DNA of 64,000 nucleotides from Omphiscola glabra. Its lineage: Eukaryota; Mollusca; Gastropoda; Lymnaeidae. A model generated the notes under the pieces. It made no database searches. It saw nothing but the letters and a program-made list of their open reading frames with translations, and was not told the origin of the DNA. The stretch lies in contig OZ024806.1 in the NCBI GenBank assembly GCA_964017045.1, forward strand, positions 2,565,992 to 2,629,991, given 5' to 3'. The translations under genes were made by a program, and so were the position numbers. Of this stretch, positions 47,491 to 58,740 are shown one piece after another. How positions within the stretch are numbered: the stretch's first letter is position 1; each line of letters opens with the position of its first letter.

Positions 47491-49149
47491 CATAAAGATT
47501 TCAGGGCCGTCATATGAAGGGGGCCCAAATTTGTGTGGGGAGAAAAGTTAAACTTCAACTTTCAATGCGTGGGCTGCAAAGCCGAAAGGAGGCAGTTGCC
47601 CCCAAAGAGTTACGCAATGGCTCTGCATAAAGTTTTCAATTGTTAAACACAAAACAGGAAAGTGATCAGTACACCAGTCGAATAGTGCATCAGTCAATCG
47701 GTGCATCAATCGTATAACTATGATAAGCCCATTGTTGCCAATGCTAATGCCCTGTTAGGTGTAAATCACAATTATTGAAGAAAGTTAACATATGGATCTT
47801 ATGTAAACATATGGATCTAAAGTAAACATATGGATCTAATGTAAAAAAAATGGTTTGCTGATAGATTAAACTGAAATCTTTATTATAATGAGGATAATCA
47901 AATCTAGCAATTTTATAAACACTGGGAATTTTAAAAACACTGGGAATTTTACAAACACTGGGAATTTAAATATACTGTGGTAAGTTTATATTGGCTGCTA
48001 ACTTAATAAATACCAGTAAATTTACAAACACTGATGATTTAATAAATACTGGTGGTTTAATAAACACTATTAATCTAATAAACACTGTTAATTTAAAAAA
48101 CACTGGTAATTTAATAACACTGGTAATTTAATAACACTGGTAATTAATAACACTGGTAATTTAATAAGCACTATTAATCTAAAAACACTGGTAATTTAAT
48201 TAACACTGGTAATTGAATAAACACTATTAATCTAATAAACACTGGTAATTTAATAACACTGGTAATTTAATAAGCACTATTAATCTAAAAACACTGGTAA
48301 TTTAATTAACACTGGTAATTTAATAAACACTATTAATCTAATAAACAATGGTAATTTAATAACACAGCTAATTTAATAACACTGGTAATTTAATAAACAC
48401 TATTAATCTAATAAAGACTGGTAATTTAATAAACACTGGTAATTTAATAACACTGGTATTTTAATAAGCAATGTTAATCTAAAAACATTGGTAATTTAAG
48501 AACACTAGTAATTTAATAAAAACTATTAATCTAATAAACATGTAACTTGAATAAACACTGGTAATTTAATAAACACTGGTCTTTCAAACAAATCTTTGTA
48601 AACAAAAGTAATTTTATAAATAAACCGTTAATTTCAGAAACACTAGTAATTAAGTTGCTTAACAAAAGTAAAAGTCATCTAACCATGATAATAAAATAAT
48701 GTTTTAATTATTTTATTTTTTTTAAATCTTGAAACATCGTGACACAGTGCGTGATGGAGATCTTATTTGGCCACGGTCAAGGACGTACACACTAATAACT
48801 TCAAAGAGACATTTAAAGGGTCATCGGGGTGGGGTGGGGTGGAGGAAGCATGGGGTGAATCATAACGTGCACCCCCTCTCCCTCTTAGGTGTCTGCCGAA
48901 ACTTCTTTTATACTGACACACCCCTTCACACCCCTGTCCTATTTTCGATGAATCCGCCTCTGGAATTCGAATTGTGACATGAGAGGGTTTAGCAAATTCC
49001 AAATATTCCCAAAAAGAAAAAATTAAATTAAAAAAAAAAATTATAATTGAATAAGATGATTATTTAAACTAAACGCCATTGAAGTAGCTTGAGTTTGTGG
49101 CGCCCGGGGTGGTCCTTGACTCTGCCACCCCCAATTGAGCACTACAATG
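47491..49149. other. Intron/intergenic segment between the terminal exons, left part
   Basis: Contains a decayed repeat at about 47505-47640, a short 'taaacatatggatctaatg' repeat at 47790-47850, and the 18-20-bp array at 47905-48600. No coding signal. Confidence 0.5.
47905..48600. repeat. 18-20-bp AT-rich minisatellite, ~35 copies
   Basis: Degenerate copies of 'aacactggtaatttaataa', with a regularly interspersed 'ctattaatctaataa' variant that indicates multi-unit duplication. Confidence 0.9.
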
Positions 49150-49436
49150 TATACTGATCAGCAAATGTTCACTTACTGTGGACAGACTGACCAGCAAATG
49201 TTCACTTACTCTGGACAGACTGACCAGCAAATGTTCACTAACTCTGGACAGACTGACCAGCAAATGTTCACTTACTTTGGACAGACTGACCAGCAAATGT
49301 TCACTTCCTTTGGACAGACTGACCAGCAAATGTTCACTTACTTTGGACAGACTGACCAGCAAATGTTCACTTACTTTGGACAGACTGACCAGCAAATGTT
49401 CACTTACTTTGGACAGACTGACCAGCAAATGTTCTT
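49150..49436. repeat. 33-bp minisatellite
   Basis: About eight copies containing 'gaccagcaaatgttcactta' and 'ctttggacagact'. The period is divisible by three and the unit lacks stops, so repetitive frames remain open in two plus frames and one minus frame. None is taken as a gene. Confidence 0.95.
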
Positions 49437-49489
49437 CACCCATTTGATACATTCGATAAAGGAGATCTAGAATATGAACAGTTTATAGT

Positions 49490-49615
49490 GTCCTTTGCCC
49501 CAAAGCGATGTCCGTTGCCCCTCAGTGATGTTCCTTGCCCCTTAGTGATGTCCCTTGCCCCTCAGTGACGCCCCTTGCCCCCCAGTGACGCCCCTTGCTC
49601 CCCAGTGATGTCCCT
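49490..49615. repeat. ~20-bp tandem repeat
   Basis: Six copies of 'agtgatgtcccttgcccctc' with small changes. Confidence 0.85.
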
Positions 49616-49734
49616 AGTCCACGGGTTATTCCGACGGCCCATGGAAACTCACCCATCTGTTACAACCAAAGGAACTTCAAAAATTATTCCACCGGAATGT
49701 ATCACGGATATTATCAGTAACCAGTCCATGTGTA

Positions 49735-50110
49735 TACATAATTAGTTAAAGTCCAGTACCCTGTTAAAGTGTATGGAAAGTTATACAGTGCCCATTACCA
49801 TGTTATTCGGTGCCCAGTACAATAATATCCAATGCCCAGTACCATGATATCCAATGCCCAGTACTATGTTATTAAGTTCCCAGTACCATGTTATTCCATT
49901 GCAAGTACCATGTTATTAAACGGGAAGTACCATGTTATTAAGTGCTCAGTACCATGATATTCAATGTTCCGTACCATATTATTCAATGTTCCGTACCATG
50001 ATATTCAATGCCCAGTACCATGTTATTCAGTGTCCAGTACCATGTTATTGAGTGCCGAGTACCATGTTATTCAGTGTCCAGTACCATGCTATTCAATGCC
50101 CAGTACAACG
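49735..50110. repeat. ~22-bp minisatellite
   Basis: About fifteen diverged copies of 'cagtaccatgttattcagtg'. Confidence 0.9.
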
Positions 50111-50139
50111 GCACGGTGTAGGTGAGATGTGCAACCAAG

Positions 50140-50945
50140 AGACTGGCTCCATCAACAAACCTTCCATCTAGACACATCAACAAACCTTCCATATAAACAC
50201 ATCAACAAACATCCTTCTAAACACATCAACAAACTTCCCACCCAAACACATCAACAAACTTCCCATCCAAACACATCAACAAACCTTCCATCTAAACACA
50301 TCAACAAACCTTCCATATAAACACATCAACAAACCTTCCATCTAAACACATCAACAAACATCCTTCTAAATAAAACAACAAACATTCCATAAAAATACAT
50401 CAACAAACATCTCTTCTAAAAACATCAACAAACTTTCCATCTAAACACACCAACAAACATCCCATCTAAACACATCAACAAACATCCCATCTAAACAAAA
50501 CAACAAACATTCCATCTAAATACATCAACCACCCTTCCCACTAAATACATTAAAAAACATTCCCTCTAAATACATCAACAAACATTCCATCTAAATACAT
50601 CAACAAACATTCCATCTAAATACATCTACAAACATTCCATCTAAATACAACAAACCATCCATTAAAATACATCAACAAAAATTCCATCTAAACACATCAA
50701 CAAACATTCCATCTAAAGACATCAACAAACATTCCATCTAAATACATCAACAAACATTCCATCTAAAGACATCAACAAACATTCCATCTAAATACATCAA
50801 CAAACATTCCATCTAAATACATCAACAAACATTCCATCTAAATACATCAACAAACCTTCCATCTAAACACCAATAAACCTTCCAATTAAACATATCAACA
50901 TACATTCCATGTAAACACATCAACAAACCTTCCACTAACACTAAT
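50140..50945. repeat. 25-bp minisatellite, ~32 copies
   Basis: Copies containing 'acatcaacaaacattccatc' and taaat. Confidence 0.95.
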
Positions 50946-51255
50946 GAAAGGTGCCATTCAAATTATCTGCTCCAGGCGCCCGGATCGCTCGCCCCAAGCG
51001 CCCCATTCTGTCGCCCCAGAGGCTGGTTCGCTCGATTTTGAATGGAAGAGGGAGGATGCTATAAATATGGAATTCTTTTCATTCTAAAACAAAAGCAGTC
51101 ATGAAAAGCAACAAAAATAATAGAAACATATACAATAAATTTGTCTAACTACATAGGAAGTCAATCAAAATAAATCTTTAGAATGGTTTGATATTTGAGG
51201 TCATATCAATCTTCATATATTTCAAAAAGTCATTAAAAACCTAACATCAACAACT

Positions 51256-51341
51256 CACAACTGTCTCATAGAAACATTATTGTTTCTCTCATTCCTAGTA
51301 CAACTGTCTCATAGAAACATGATTGTTTCTCTCATTCCTAG
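51256..51341 (+). promoter_or_regulatory. Duplicated 3' splice site before the short terminal exon
   Basis: A 43-bp segment (caactgtctcatagaaacat, then tgtttctctcattcctag) occurs twice in tandem. The copies end in AG at 51298 and at 51341. The second AG joins in phase 0 to the CREBL2-like exon. Use of the first would read seven codons from 51299 and stop at TGA 51320-51322. Both have equally good pyrimidine tracts. Confidence 0.85.
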
Positions 51342-51524
51342 TACAAAAAATGGTGCGGTGACGTCGACGCGGGCGAGGTGTCCGACGACCTGAGAGACAA
51401 ACTGACGTCAGAGTCCACGTCCTTCTCCTCGCTGTCCTCACCAAGCTGCTCGGACGAGATCATTGACTTCTCCAACGACGCGTTCTCTCGCGACGTCACG
51501 GACACCCACAGAGAAGAGACCTAG
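51342..51524 (+). CDS. CREBL2: Short alternative terminal exon of CREBL2-like gene
   Basis: Acceptor ctcattcctag at 51341, phase 0. It encodes 60 residues to TAG 51522-51524, giving about 136 aa with exon 2, near the usual CREBL2 length. It begins YKKWCGDVDAGEVSDDL, which parallels the family sequence after the zipper (Y-K-x-W-C, then D-x-G and a hydrophobic/acidic helix). The rest is Ser- and Asp-rich and ends with SDEIIDFSNDAF and a polar tail. The N-terminal motif matches CKQWC of the long exon, and the IID-F segment matches that exon's C-terminus. It lies 6.3 kb beyond the long exon, so it is an alternative last exon reached by skipping the long exon. GC-rich codon use contrasts with flanking AT-rich introns. 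Expression of this isoform is inferred. Confidence 0.88.
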   Translation, partial: YKKWCGDVDAGEVSDDLRDKLTSESTSFSSLSSPSCSDEIIDFSNDAFSRDVTDTHREET

Positions 51525-51839
51525 ACCCCCCCTCTCTAGTCCGAAAGGAGGGGAGGGGATCCTTTTTTCATTTGAAGTCTTAGTTAACTTCTGCTTCTAT
51601 TGCACGTGACGCAATCATCCCCCCAGCTTCACATTTGTCATATCGTCAGCAGACGTGAGTAGGTCAGATTGATTGTGTATGTGTGACCCACAAGATCTGG
51701 TGGTGGGTCCTAGAAACGATTGGGTGTTGATTGTGTGGAGAGTTGGTGAGGTTTCGTTGGATATCATGTGAGACTCATCTATACACCAACGTCTGAGTTT
51801 TGACTGAACTGTGAGTGATAAAACTGATTCTTCACCTTT

Positions 51840-52480
51840 ACCGAGTGAGTTCACCGAACTGTGAGTGATAAAACTGATTCTTCACCTTTACAGAGTGAGT
51901 TGACCGAATTTTGAATGAGATGGCTGATTACATTTTACCAATCTGAGTGAGATTTCTGATTACGTTTCACTAATGTGAGTGAATTAGATGTTTACATTTC
52001 CCCAATCTGAGCGAGGTAGCTGATTACATTTTACCAATCTGAGTGAGATTTCTGATTACGTTTCACTAATGTGAGTGAGCTAGATGTTTACATTTCACTA
52101 ATCTGAGTGAGGTAGCTGATTACATTTCACCAATCTGAGTGAGATTTCTGATTACGTTTCACTAATGTGAGTGAGCTAGATGTTTACATTTCACCATTCT
52201 GAGTGAGGTAGCTGATTACATTTCACCAATATGAGTGAGTTAGCTGATACATTTCACCAATCTGAGTGAAATTTCTGATTACGTTTCACTAATGTGAGTG
52301 ACCTAGATGTTTACATTTCACCAATCTGAGTGAGGTAGCTGATTACATTTCACCATCTGAGTGAGGTAGCTGATTACCTTTCAACAATCTGAGTGAGGTA
52401 GCTGATTACATTTCACCATCAGAGTGAGGTAGCTGATTACATTTCAACAATCTGAGTGAGGTATCTTATTACATTTTCAT
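51840..52480. repeat. ~31-34-bp minisatellite with higher-order blocks
   Basis: Units share 'atctgagtgaggtagctgat' and 'tacatttcacca'. A three-unit block (ctgattacattt, ctgattacgttt, gatgtttacattt) repeats about four times before the array becomes simpler. Confidence 0.9.
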
Positions 52481-52659
52481 TACAATTTGGTTATACATCT
52501 TTCCATGATTCATCTATAAAAAATGTCTTGTGTTGATGAAAAGGCCATGTGTCACGCTATCATGCTTTTGCCGCCAATGATTCAATGGATATTGTGGATG
52601 GACGTGGTTATCCAGGTTTAATTGGATTAAGTTCCTGTATTATCACTGCCACGAGTCGG

Positions 52660-52890
52660 TTCGGGTGAACCAGTTGTCATATTGTGACAATCGTACAGAA
52701 CCGACTGTCATCTGATAGAGAGTTCATGAATGGGACGAGAAATGACTATGAACCGGCTGTCACCCGACAGAGAGTTCATGAATGGGACGAGAAATGACAT
52801 ATATCCGGTTGTCATCTGACAGAGAGTTCATGAATGGGACGAGAAATGACATAGAACCGGATGTCATCTGACAGAGAGTTCATGAATGGG
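52660..52890. repeat. ~51-bp tandem repeat, four to five copies
   Basis: Copies containing 'gacagagagttcatgaatgg' and 'gacgagaaatgacat', with aaccgg between them. Confidence 0.9.
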
Positions 52891-53993
52891 ACATCATGTA
52901 ATCATTCATTTGGCACCTTGCTTTGTTGTCATCTTAAGCTGTTCATGTTGTTAGTGCCGGTGATGGGATAATGATGATAATGATAATGATAGTAATGATA
53001 ATTCTGTTTAACAATCATGTGACATCAGAAATGCTCAAGAAATTTCACATGATTATTTTTTATTTTTCAAAAACTGTTTTGTGTAGATCTATCCACGGAA
53101 ACTGAATATGGTTATATTTAGATATATGTTGTATATATTTATATGATTCTACATAACTGTATGCTAAGCCAGTGTTTAAGCTCCATTTTGAGTGGATGTA
53201 AAGTTTATTTGTGTTGTTCCTCAAAATCCACAATTCGTTACATGCGTAGACGCCATGAAAGTGTCCCTCTTCAATCTCGAAGGACAACTAAGTTCACCCT
53301 GATGACGTATGTCCTTATTACCCCTGTTTATTTTCTATTGACCATTACTATGCATTATGAGAATGGTTTGTCAATGGTTTATGAACGGTTTCTGAATATT
53401 TTGAGAATGGTTTGTGAAATATTTTTGAATGGTTTGTGAATATGATAATTGAATACCCATAACTAATATTTCCTCTTCATCATTGCATTAACTCTTAGAT
53501 AATCACTTATCCCATGCAGTTGTTGTGGTCCTCTCCTTTTGCAAGAAGAGACCCCCTCCTCCCAGACCTACCCCCCACCCAGACCGACCGGACCCCCGCT
53601 TTTCTCCACTCAGAAACGCACACGCACAGACACACACAAGTATTCAAGAAATTACAAGATACATTTTAGGCGTGTTGGAATAGTTAAGTTTGTCAAGGAC
53701 GAGTTGATGTTGGTTGATGTTTGTTGATGTTTGCTTATGTTGTCAAATGTTTTCCTATAAACGGCATCCTCATCGTTGAGACATGTGTTACAACCAGAAC
53801 ATAACATTCCCAATGGCAAGAAATGGTAAATATTGCTAACTATATTATAAGAGGGTCAGACTGCAACATATGACAGGGGCCATCCGTATACGACTTCACT
53901 TTGCGGTGTGAATGTGTGGGGGGGGGGGGGGGCGCATTAATTTGTGACATTGTATAATAAAAGGGTATAATTTCTGTAAAAAATTTGTGAATA

Positions 53994-54588
53994 CACCCAT
54001 ACCTCGCTTTACGGCCTAGATACGTTCCGGAAAAGTTGGCCGTAAAGCGAAAAGCCGTATAATGAATCAATAATTTTGATATAAACCCATACAAATTTAA
54101 TTGGATCTGTTACAAGTTTTGTATAAAATAATATAGTCGTTATTTCCTAAATCATTTTATTCTTTTCATTTCCTATAAAAATAAAAGTACAAAACATTGT
54201 AATAGTAAACAGAAATTTAAAAAATAAACATATAAATTTAAAAACAAAAGAAATCATATGCACATATTTATACATCAAATAAAATTCACCAATTAATCCA
54301 AACAAACAAGACAGAAACAAACACGTCAACTTACTGAGTCACAGGATATGAATAAGGTGGGATAGCACAGGAAATAAGGCAGACTACTAAAGCAGAGTCG
54401 CCTAAGGGGAGAAGCTGAAACTAAAGAGAGGATATCTATTGGCCGTATAATGAAACATCGTGGGCCGTAAACCGAAAAAGTGCCATAATTAAAAGTTGGC
54501 CGTAAAGCGAAATGCCGTATAAAGAGCGGCCGTATTGCGAGGTATGGGTGTACCGTATAAAGGGCGGCCGTATAGCGAGGTATGGGTG
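53994..54588. mobile_element. Non-autonomous Tigger/pogo-like DNA transposon
   Basis: The left end (TA)CACCCATACCTCGCTTTACGG mirrors the right end CCGTATAGCGAGGTATGGGTG(TA). TA dinucleotides at 53992-53993 and 54589-54590 fit a Tc1/mariner-type target. The CATACCTCG core is shared with Tigger/pogo inverted repeats as I recall them. The right end is doubled: a complete copy ends at 54550 and a second follows 38 bp later. The interior has extra 'ggccgtaaagcgaaa' segments and no transposase. Confidence 0.85.
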
Positions 54589-54590
54589 TA

Positions 54591-55593
54591 TTTAAATTTA
54601 AAAAAGAACTAACACAATTTGGTTGGGGAGGTAAAAATATGGCAAAATAGCTTGACGTCATTTATGTATGGTCCCATACAGCAACACACCCACAAAAAGC
54701 AAAGGTTTCTTATAGAATAGTCAGACATGGAAAAGATGACTATAGTGATACTGGTTGGTATAGTGTATAACAGTGTCCCATAGTCTATTTCTAACACAAG
54801 AGAAATAGAAAACAAAAAAGTCTTACCCAGCAATTAAAGCGTGACATATCAGGTTAACTAAAAATACCCATTCATCATGTTCATTTAAAATCAACAGATT
54901 TATAAACCCATTCAAAGTTTTTTAAAAAATCATTAAAAAAATATATATAAAAATTTAGTTGTTTTTAAAATTAAAAATTGTTCCTGCAAATCCACCATAC
55001 AAATCAATTTTTTTGAGACAGAAAATTTCAATGAGCCCTCCTCACTCCCTGACCGGAAGCACTCAGAGTCATACGTGCTATCTGTTAGTAGATTCTTTCG
55101 TCGTCCATTAGTCATAATGGGGGGGGGGGGGGGGGGAGTGTGGGAGATCTGCTGTGGATAAACCAGGGAGAGTCACGGTCGTCTGCTAGCACGAGTGAAT
55201 GAGTTGAAGAAAATAAGGTCACGGTGTGAACTCTCAACTAAATAGTTTTTATACAAAAATCTCTTGTCAAATTGATATCAATGCGCTTAAAAAATCGGGA
55301 ATTTCCGAAAGTTCTAGACGGGCTTGGTGTTCTAAGTGTACTATTTAAAAAAATGCTTATCAGGTTTTTTAAAGTGCTTAATGACACATCTCGAATCCTT
55401 TTTTCTCTCTTCATAATTAAACAACGCAAAGTCAAGGACAGGATTATACGCTAGGGAAGGGAAGGAATTCCTTAAATGTCCCAGATTTATTGTTACCCTT
55501 CGTGTTTGATGGTAGGAAATTGTAGGGCCAGTGAGGAAGTGAAACTTTTAATTTGTTCCCAATATCTTATAGGAAATGGGCGGACCACTAGGG
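54591..55593. other. Intergenic, no gene recognised
   Basis: AT-rich, with a G run near 55119-55135 and a TGACGTCA palindrome at 54653-54660. No domain is visible in the short frames. Confidence 0.45.
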
Positions 55594-56115
55594 CAGTTTT
55601 TTTCAACAATCTTTTCAATTTTGACGGACCGGTGGATAGGTTTCCCACTCAAACCAGGGACCGGTGGATAGGTTTCCCACTCAAACCAGGGACCGATGGA
55701 TAGGTTTCCCACTCAAACCAGGGACCGGTGGATAGGTTTCCCACTCAAACCAGGGACCGGTGGATAGGTTTCCCTCTCAAACCAGGGACCGGTGGATAGG
55801 TTTCCCACTCAAACCAGGGACCGGTGGATAGGTTTCCCACTCAAACCAGGAACCGGTGGATAGGTTTCCCACTCAAACCTGGGACCGGTGGATAGGTTTC
55901 CCTCTCAAACCAGGGACCGGTGGATAAGTTTCCCACTCAAACCAGGGACCGGTGGATAGGTTTCCCCCTCAAACCAGGGACCGGTGGATAGGTTTCCCTC
56001 TCAAACCAGGGACCGGTGGATAAGTTTCCCTCTCAAACCAGGGACCGGTGGATAGGTTTCCCTCTCAAACCAGGGACCGGTGGATAGGTTTCCTTCTCAA
56101 ACCAGGGTGGCCTGT
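55594..56115. repeat. 32-bp minisatellite, probably seeded in a hAT relic
   Basis: About fifteen copies containing 'ggaccggtggataggtttcc' and 'cactcaaacca'. The sequence entering the array (cagtttttttcaacaatc, then gacggaccgg) resembles the common start of hAT elements, suggesting that the array expanded from a transposon end. A 15-bp repeat (atgggtggcctgtc) follows at 56104-56155. Confidence 0.85.
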
Positions 56116-56838
56116 CATGGGTGGCCTGTCATGGGTGGCCTGTCATGGGTGGCCTGTTGTGTATTAGTGGTTTATTATTTTTTCCAAAAGGGTGGTTGTT
56201 GGGGGGGGGGGGAGCTGTGGTGTCATGATGTTTATCAACGTCTGCTTGTCTACACCCGGGATTGGCAGTTGGGAGCAGACGACAGTTCTCATATGTCGGG
56301 GCCCCATCCTCTTGACGTGGACTTTGCACCCTTGAATTAGCCAAAAACAATTCTAGTGTAAATGTATGGGACGGGCCGCCCATTAATGTGTGCAGTAAAG
56401 GACACACAGGCGTGTGTAGTTCACGCGTGTAGTTCACGTGTCAGCACAGGACGGCTTGTTCACCCATGATTGCCGTAACCCGTAGTATTATTAAAGAGAA
56501 GGATTCACTGCCCACATGGACAACTTGAACACGATTTAAATTACATTTACAAGTTACTTAATGTCAGAAGGGGAGGTTTTTTTTTTTAAAGATATTTTTT
56601 TTTTATTTTAAAGGCTCGTACTTAGACGGTTTTTATAAGACTTTAGAGAGTCAATTTTGCCAGCGGTTCCCAAAACGTATAGTTTTGATCATTATTTCAA
56701 ATTCATCGATAAACTGGAACTGGAAGAATAACTGAAGTATACACCCACCCCATCCCCAAATAGTTATAATAAAAATCATGAATTTAAAAAGAGAAAGAAA
56801 ATATGATAACATAATCCATAAATGAATTTGAAATATAT
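56116..56838. other. Intergenic, no gene recognised
   Basis: Mixed sequence with a G run near 56200-56211 and T-rich tracts near 56577-56610. No gene or complete element. Confidence 0.45.
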
Positions 56839-56839
56839 C

Positions 56840-57445
56840 TATAATACAAGTCCAAAGAGAGGCGTTGGTCTCGGCAGTATAAAACAAGTCCAAAGAGAGG
56901 GGTTGGTCGCGGCAGTATAAAACAAGTCCAAAGAGAGGGGTTGGTCCCGGCAGCATAAAACAAGTCCAAAGAGAGGGGTTGGTCCCGGCAGCATAAAACA
57001 AGTCCAAAGAGAGGCGTTGGTCCCAGCAGTATAAAACAAGTCCAAAGAGAGGCGTTGGTCCCAGCAGTATAAAACAAGTCCAAAGAGAGGGGTTGGTCGC
57101 GGCAGTATAAAACAAGTCCAAAGAGAGGGGTTGGTCCCGGCAGCATAAAACAAGTCCAAAGAGAGGTGTTGGTCCCAGCAGTATAAAACAAGTCCAAAGA
57201 GAGGCGTTGGTCTCGGCAGTATAAAAAAAGTCCAAAGAGAGGGGTTGGTCCCGGCAGCATAAAACAAGTCCAAAGAGAGGGGTTGGTCCCGGCAGCATAA
57301 AACAAGTCCAAAGAGAGGTGTTGGTCCCAGCAGTATAAAACAAGTCCAAAGAGAGGCGTTGGTCCCGGCAGTATAAAACAAGTCCAAAGAGAGGCGTTGG
57401 TCCCGGCAGTATAAAACAAGTCCAAAGAGAGGCGTTGGTCCCAGC
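56840..57445. repeat. 38-bp minisatellite, ~16 copies
   Basis: Copies containing 'aaaacaagtccaaagagagg' and 'gttggtcccggcagtat'. The unit has no stop in any minus-strand frame and its period is not a multiple of three. All three minus frames therefore stay open for 180-230 codons and encode the same cyclic 38-residue peptide. This is a repeat artefact unless transcription is shown. Confidence 0.95.
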
Positions 57446-58549
57446 AGTCAGGTGTCAACAACGTCTAGGACTTGACGACCCTCTAACGACTCGCGTAGCT
57501 TGAGTTGACAGAGTGCAATCAGCTCACCGATACCACGCTCTATCCGGTGGCCAGGAACGGGAACTCTGGGGAAGTGCTCAAGAATGTTATGTTGGAAGGC
57601 GGAACTAACCGATCCCCTCTGCCCTTGGCTTTCCGATAGCTGTAGAGACAGGCCTGCTGTAGAGACAGGCCTGCTGTAGAGACAAGCCTTCTGTAGCAAA
57701 GGTCACACGTGTGGGTATGAGGGGGTGGTGGGGAATCCTGGGGGGGGGGGGGGATGATAACAATTAGAGAGCGAATTAAGGTCAAATAATTCAGTTTCTT
57801 AACGATGAACAAGGCTGATAGGTAGTCGGATTTTAAAAAATGAATGACCATGACATCTGATAATCGAATCCAATTTATTACTTGGCAGTCGGATAAATCA
57901 AATGTCCCACTGTCTTTTAATCGAGAGTGACTATTAAGAAACTGCTATTATTTCACTGGGTCATTTAATATAGAGTTATTCAATATAGGGGCATTCAATA
58001 TAGTCATTCAACAAAAGGTCATTCAATATAAGGTCATATATATATATATATATATATTTAAGTTATCTGAACCCACCCTATTTGTATCCCATATAATACC
58101 AATAACAAAAAAAACAACAAATCATATGGCCATGTCCTACCCTGCCATTTGATGTCCCACCTGTCATTATTCGCCTCCCCCCCCCCGGGGTCACGGCACC
58201 CCAACGTCATTGTTCCTCAAACCAGCTGTCTTGACTGTCTTTGAGTTTGATACAACTATTTCAACGTCACTGTTCCTCAAATCAGCTGTCTTGACTGTCT
58301 TTGAGTATGATACAAATATTTCAGCAATGTTGATCATTGATTCGTTTTGGTTTTTGTTGTTAATTTTTTTTTTTTTTAAAGTTTTGAAGATATGTTATAT
58401 GTCGTGATCCAGGCTAGTTGGGGTCGGCAAGGGTCAATGTTGGGGTCGGTCAAGGTCAATTCCCCTGGTCTCTTTGTCCGTTTACCCACGTGCTCCCAGA
58501 TTTTGATATGACGTGTAAATATGTTAATAAAACGTGACGACCGACTAGA
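57446..58549. other. Intergenic with short repeats
   Basis: Contains three 17-bp repeats (agagacaggcctgctgt) at 57640-57690, a G run near 57740-57753, short 'cattcaatata' repeats and an AT microsatellite at 57960-58060, and a ~54-bp duplication at 58210-58325 (cagctgtcttgactgtcttt). No gene recognised. Confidence 0.5.
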
Positions 58550-58740
58550 CCTTTCACTAGACCTTGCACTAGACCTTGCACTAGACCTTTCACTAGACCT
58601 TTCACTAGACCTTTTACTAGACCTTTCACTAGACCTTGCACTAGACCTTGCACTAGACCTTTCACTAGCCCTTTCACTAGACCTTTCACTAGACCTTTCA
58701 CTAGCCCTTTCACTAGACCTTGCACTAGACCTTTCACTAT
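58550..58740. repeat. 12-bp minisatellite
   Basis: About sixteen copies of 'actagacctttc' or 'actagaccttgc'. Frames on both strands remain open with 4-residue periodicity and are not called. Confidence 0.95.

Larger units (their letters stand above)
51525..53975 (+). other. Putative 3' UTR of the short isoform
   Basis: No AATAAA or ATTAAA was seen until AATAAA at 53956-53961, so the UTR may be about 2.4 kb and contain two tandem arrays (51840-52480 and 52660-52890). Non-canonical signals could shorten it. No coding frame of note. Confidence 0.4.

Noticed and set aside
49069..49470. Repetitive frames of about 90-127 codons on both strands
   Set aside because: The 33-bp period is divisible by three and the unit lacks stops, so openness is automatic. 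The same applies to 16472-16843, 58376-58858 and 59833-60273.
51403..51410. CRE palindrome inside the short coding exon as a regulatory site
   Set aside because: The bases are constrained by coding (Leu-Thr-Ser). It is counted in the motif excess but not called as an element.
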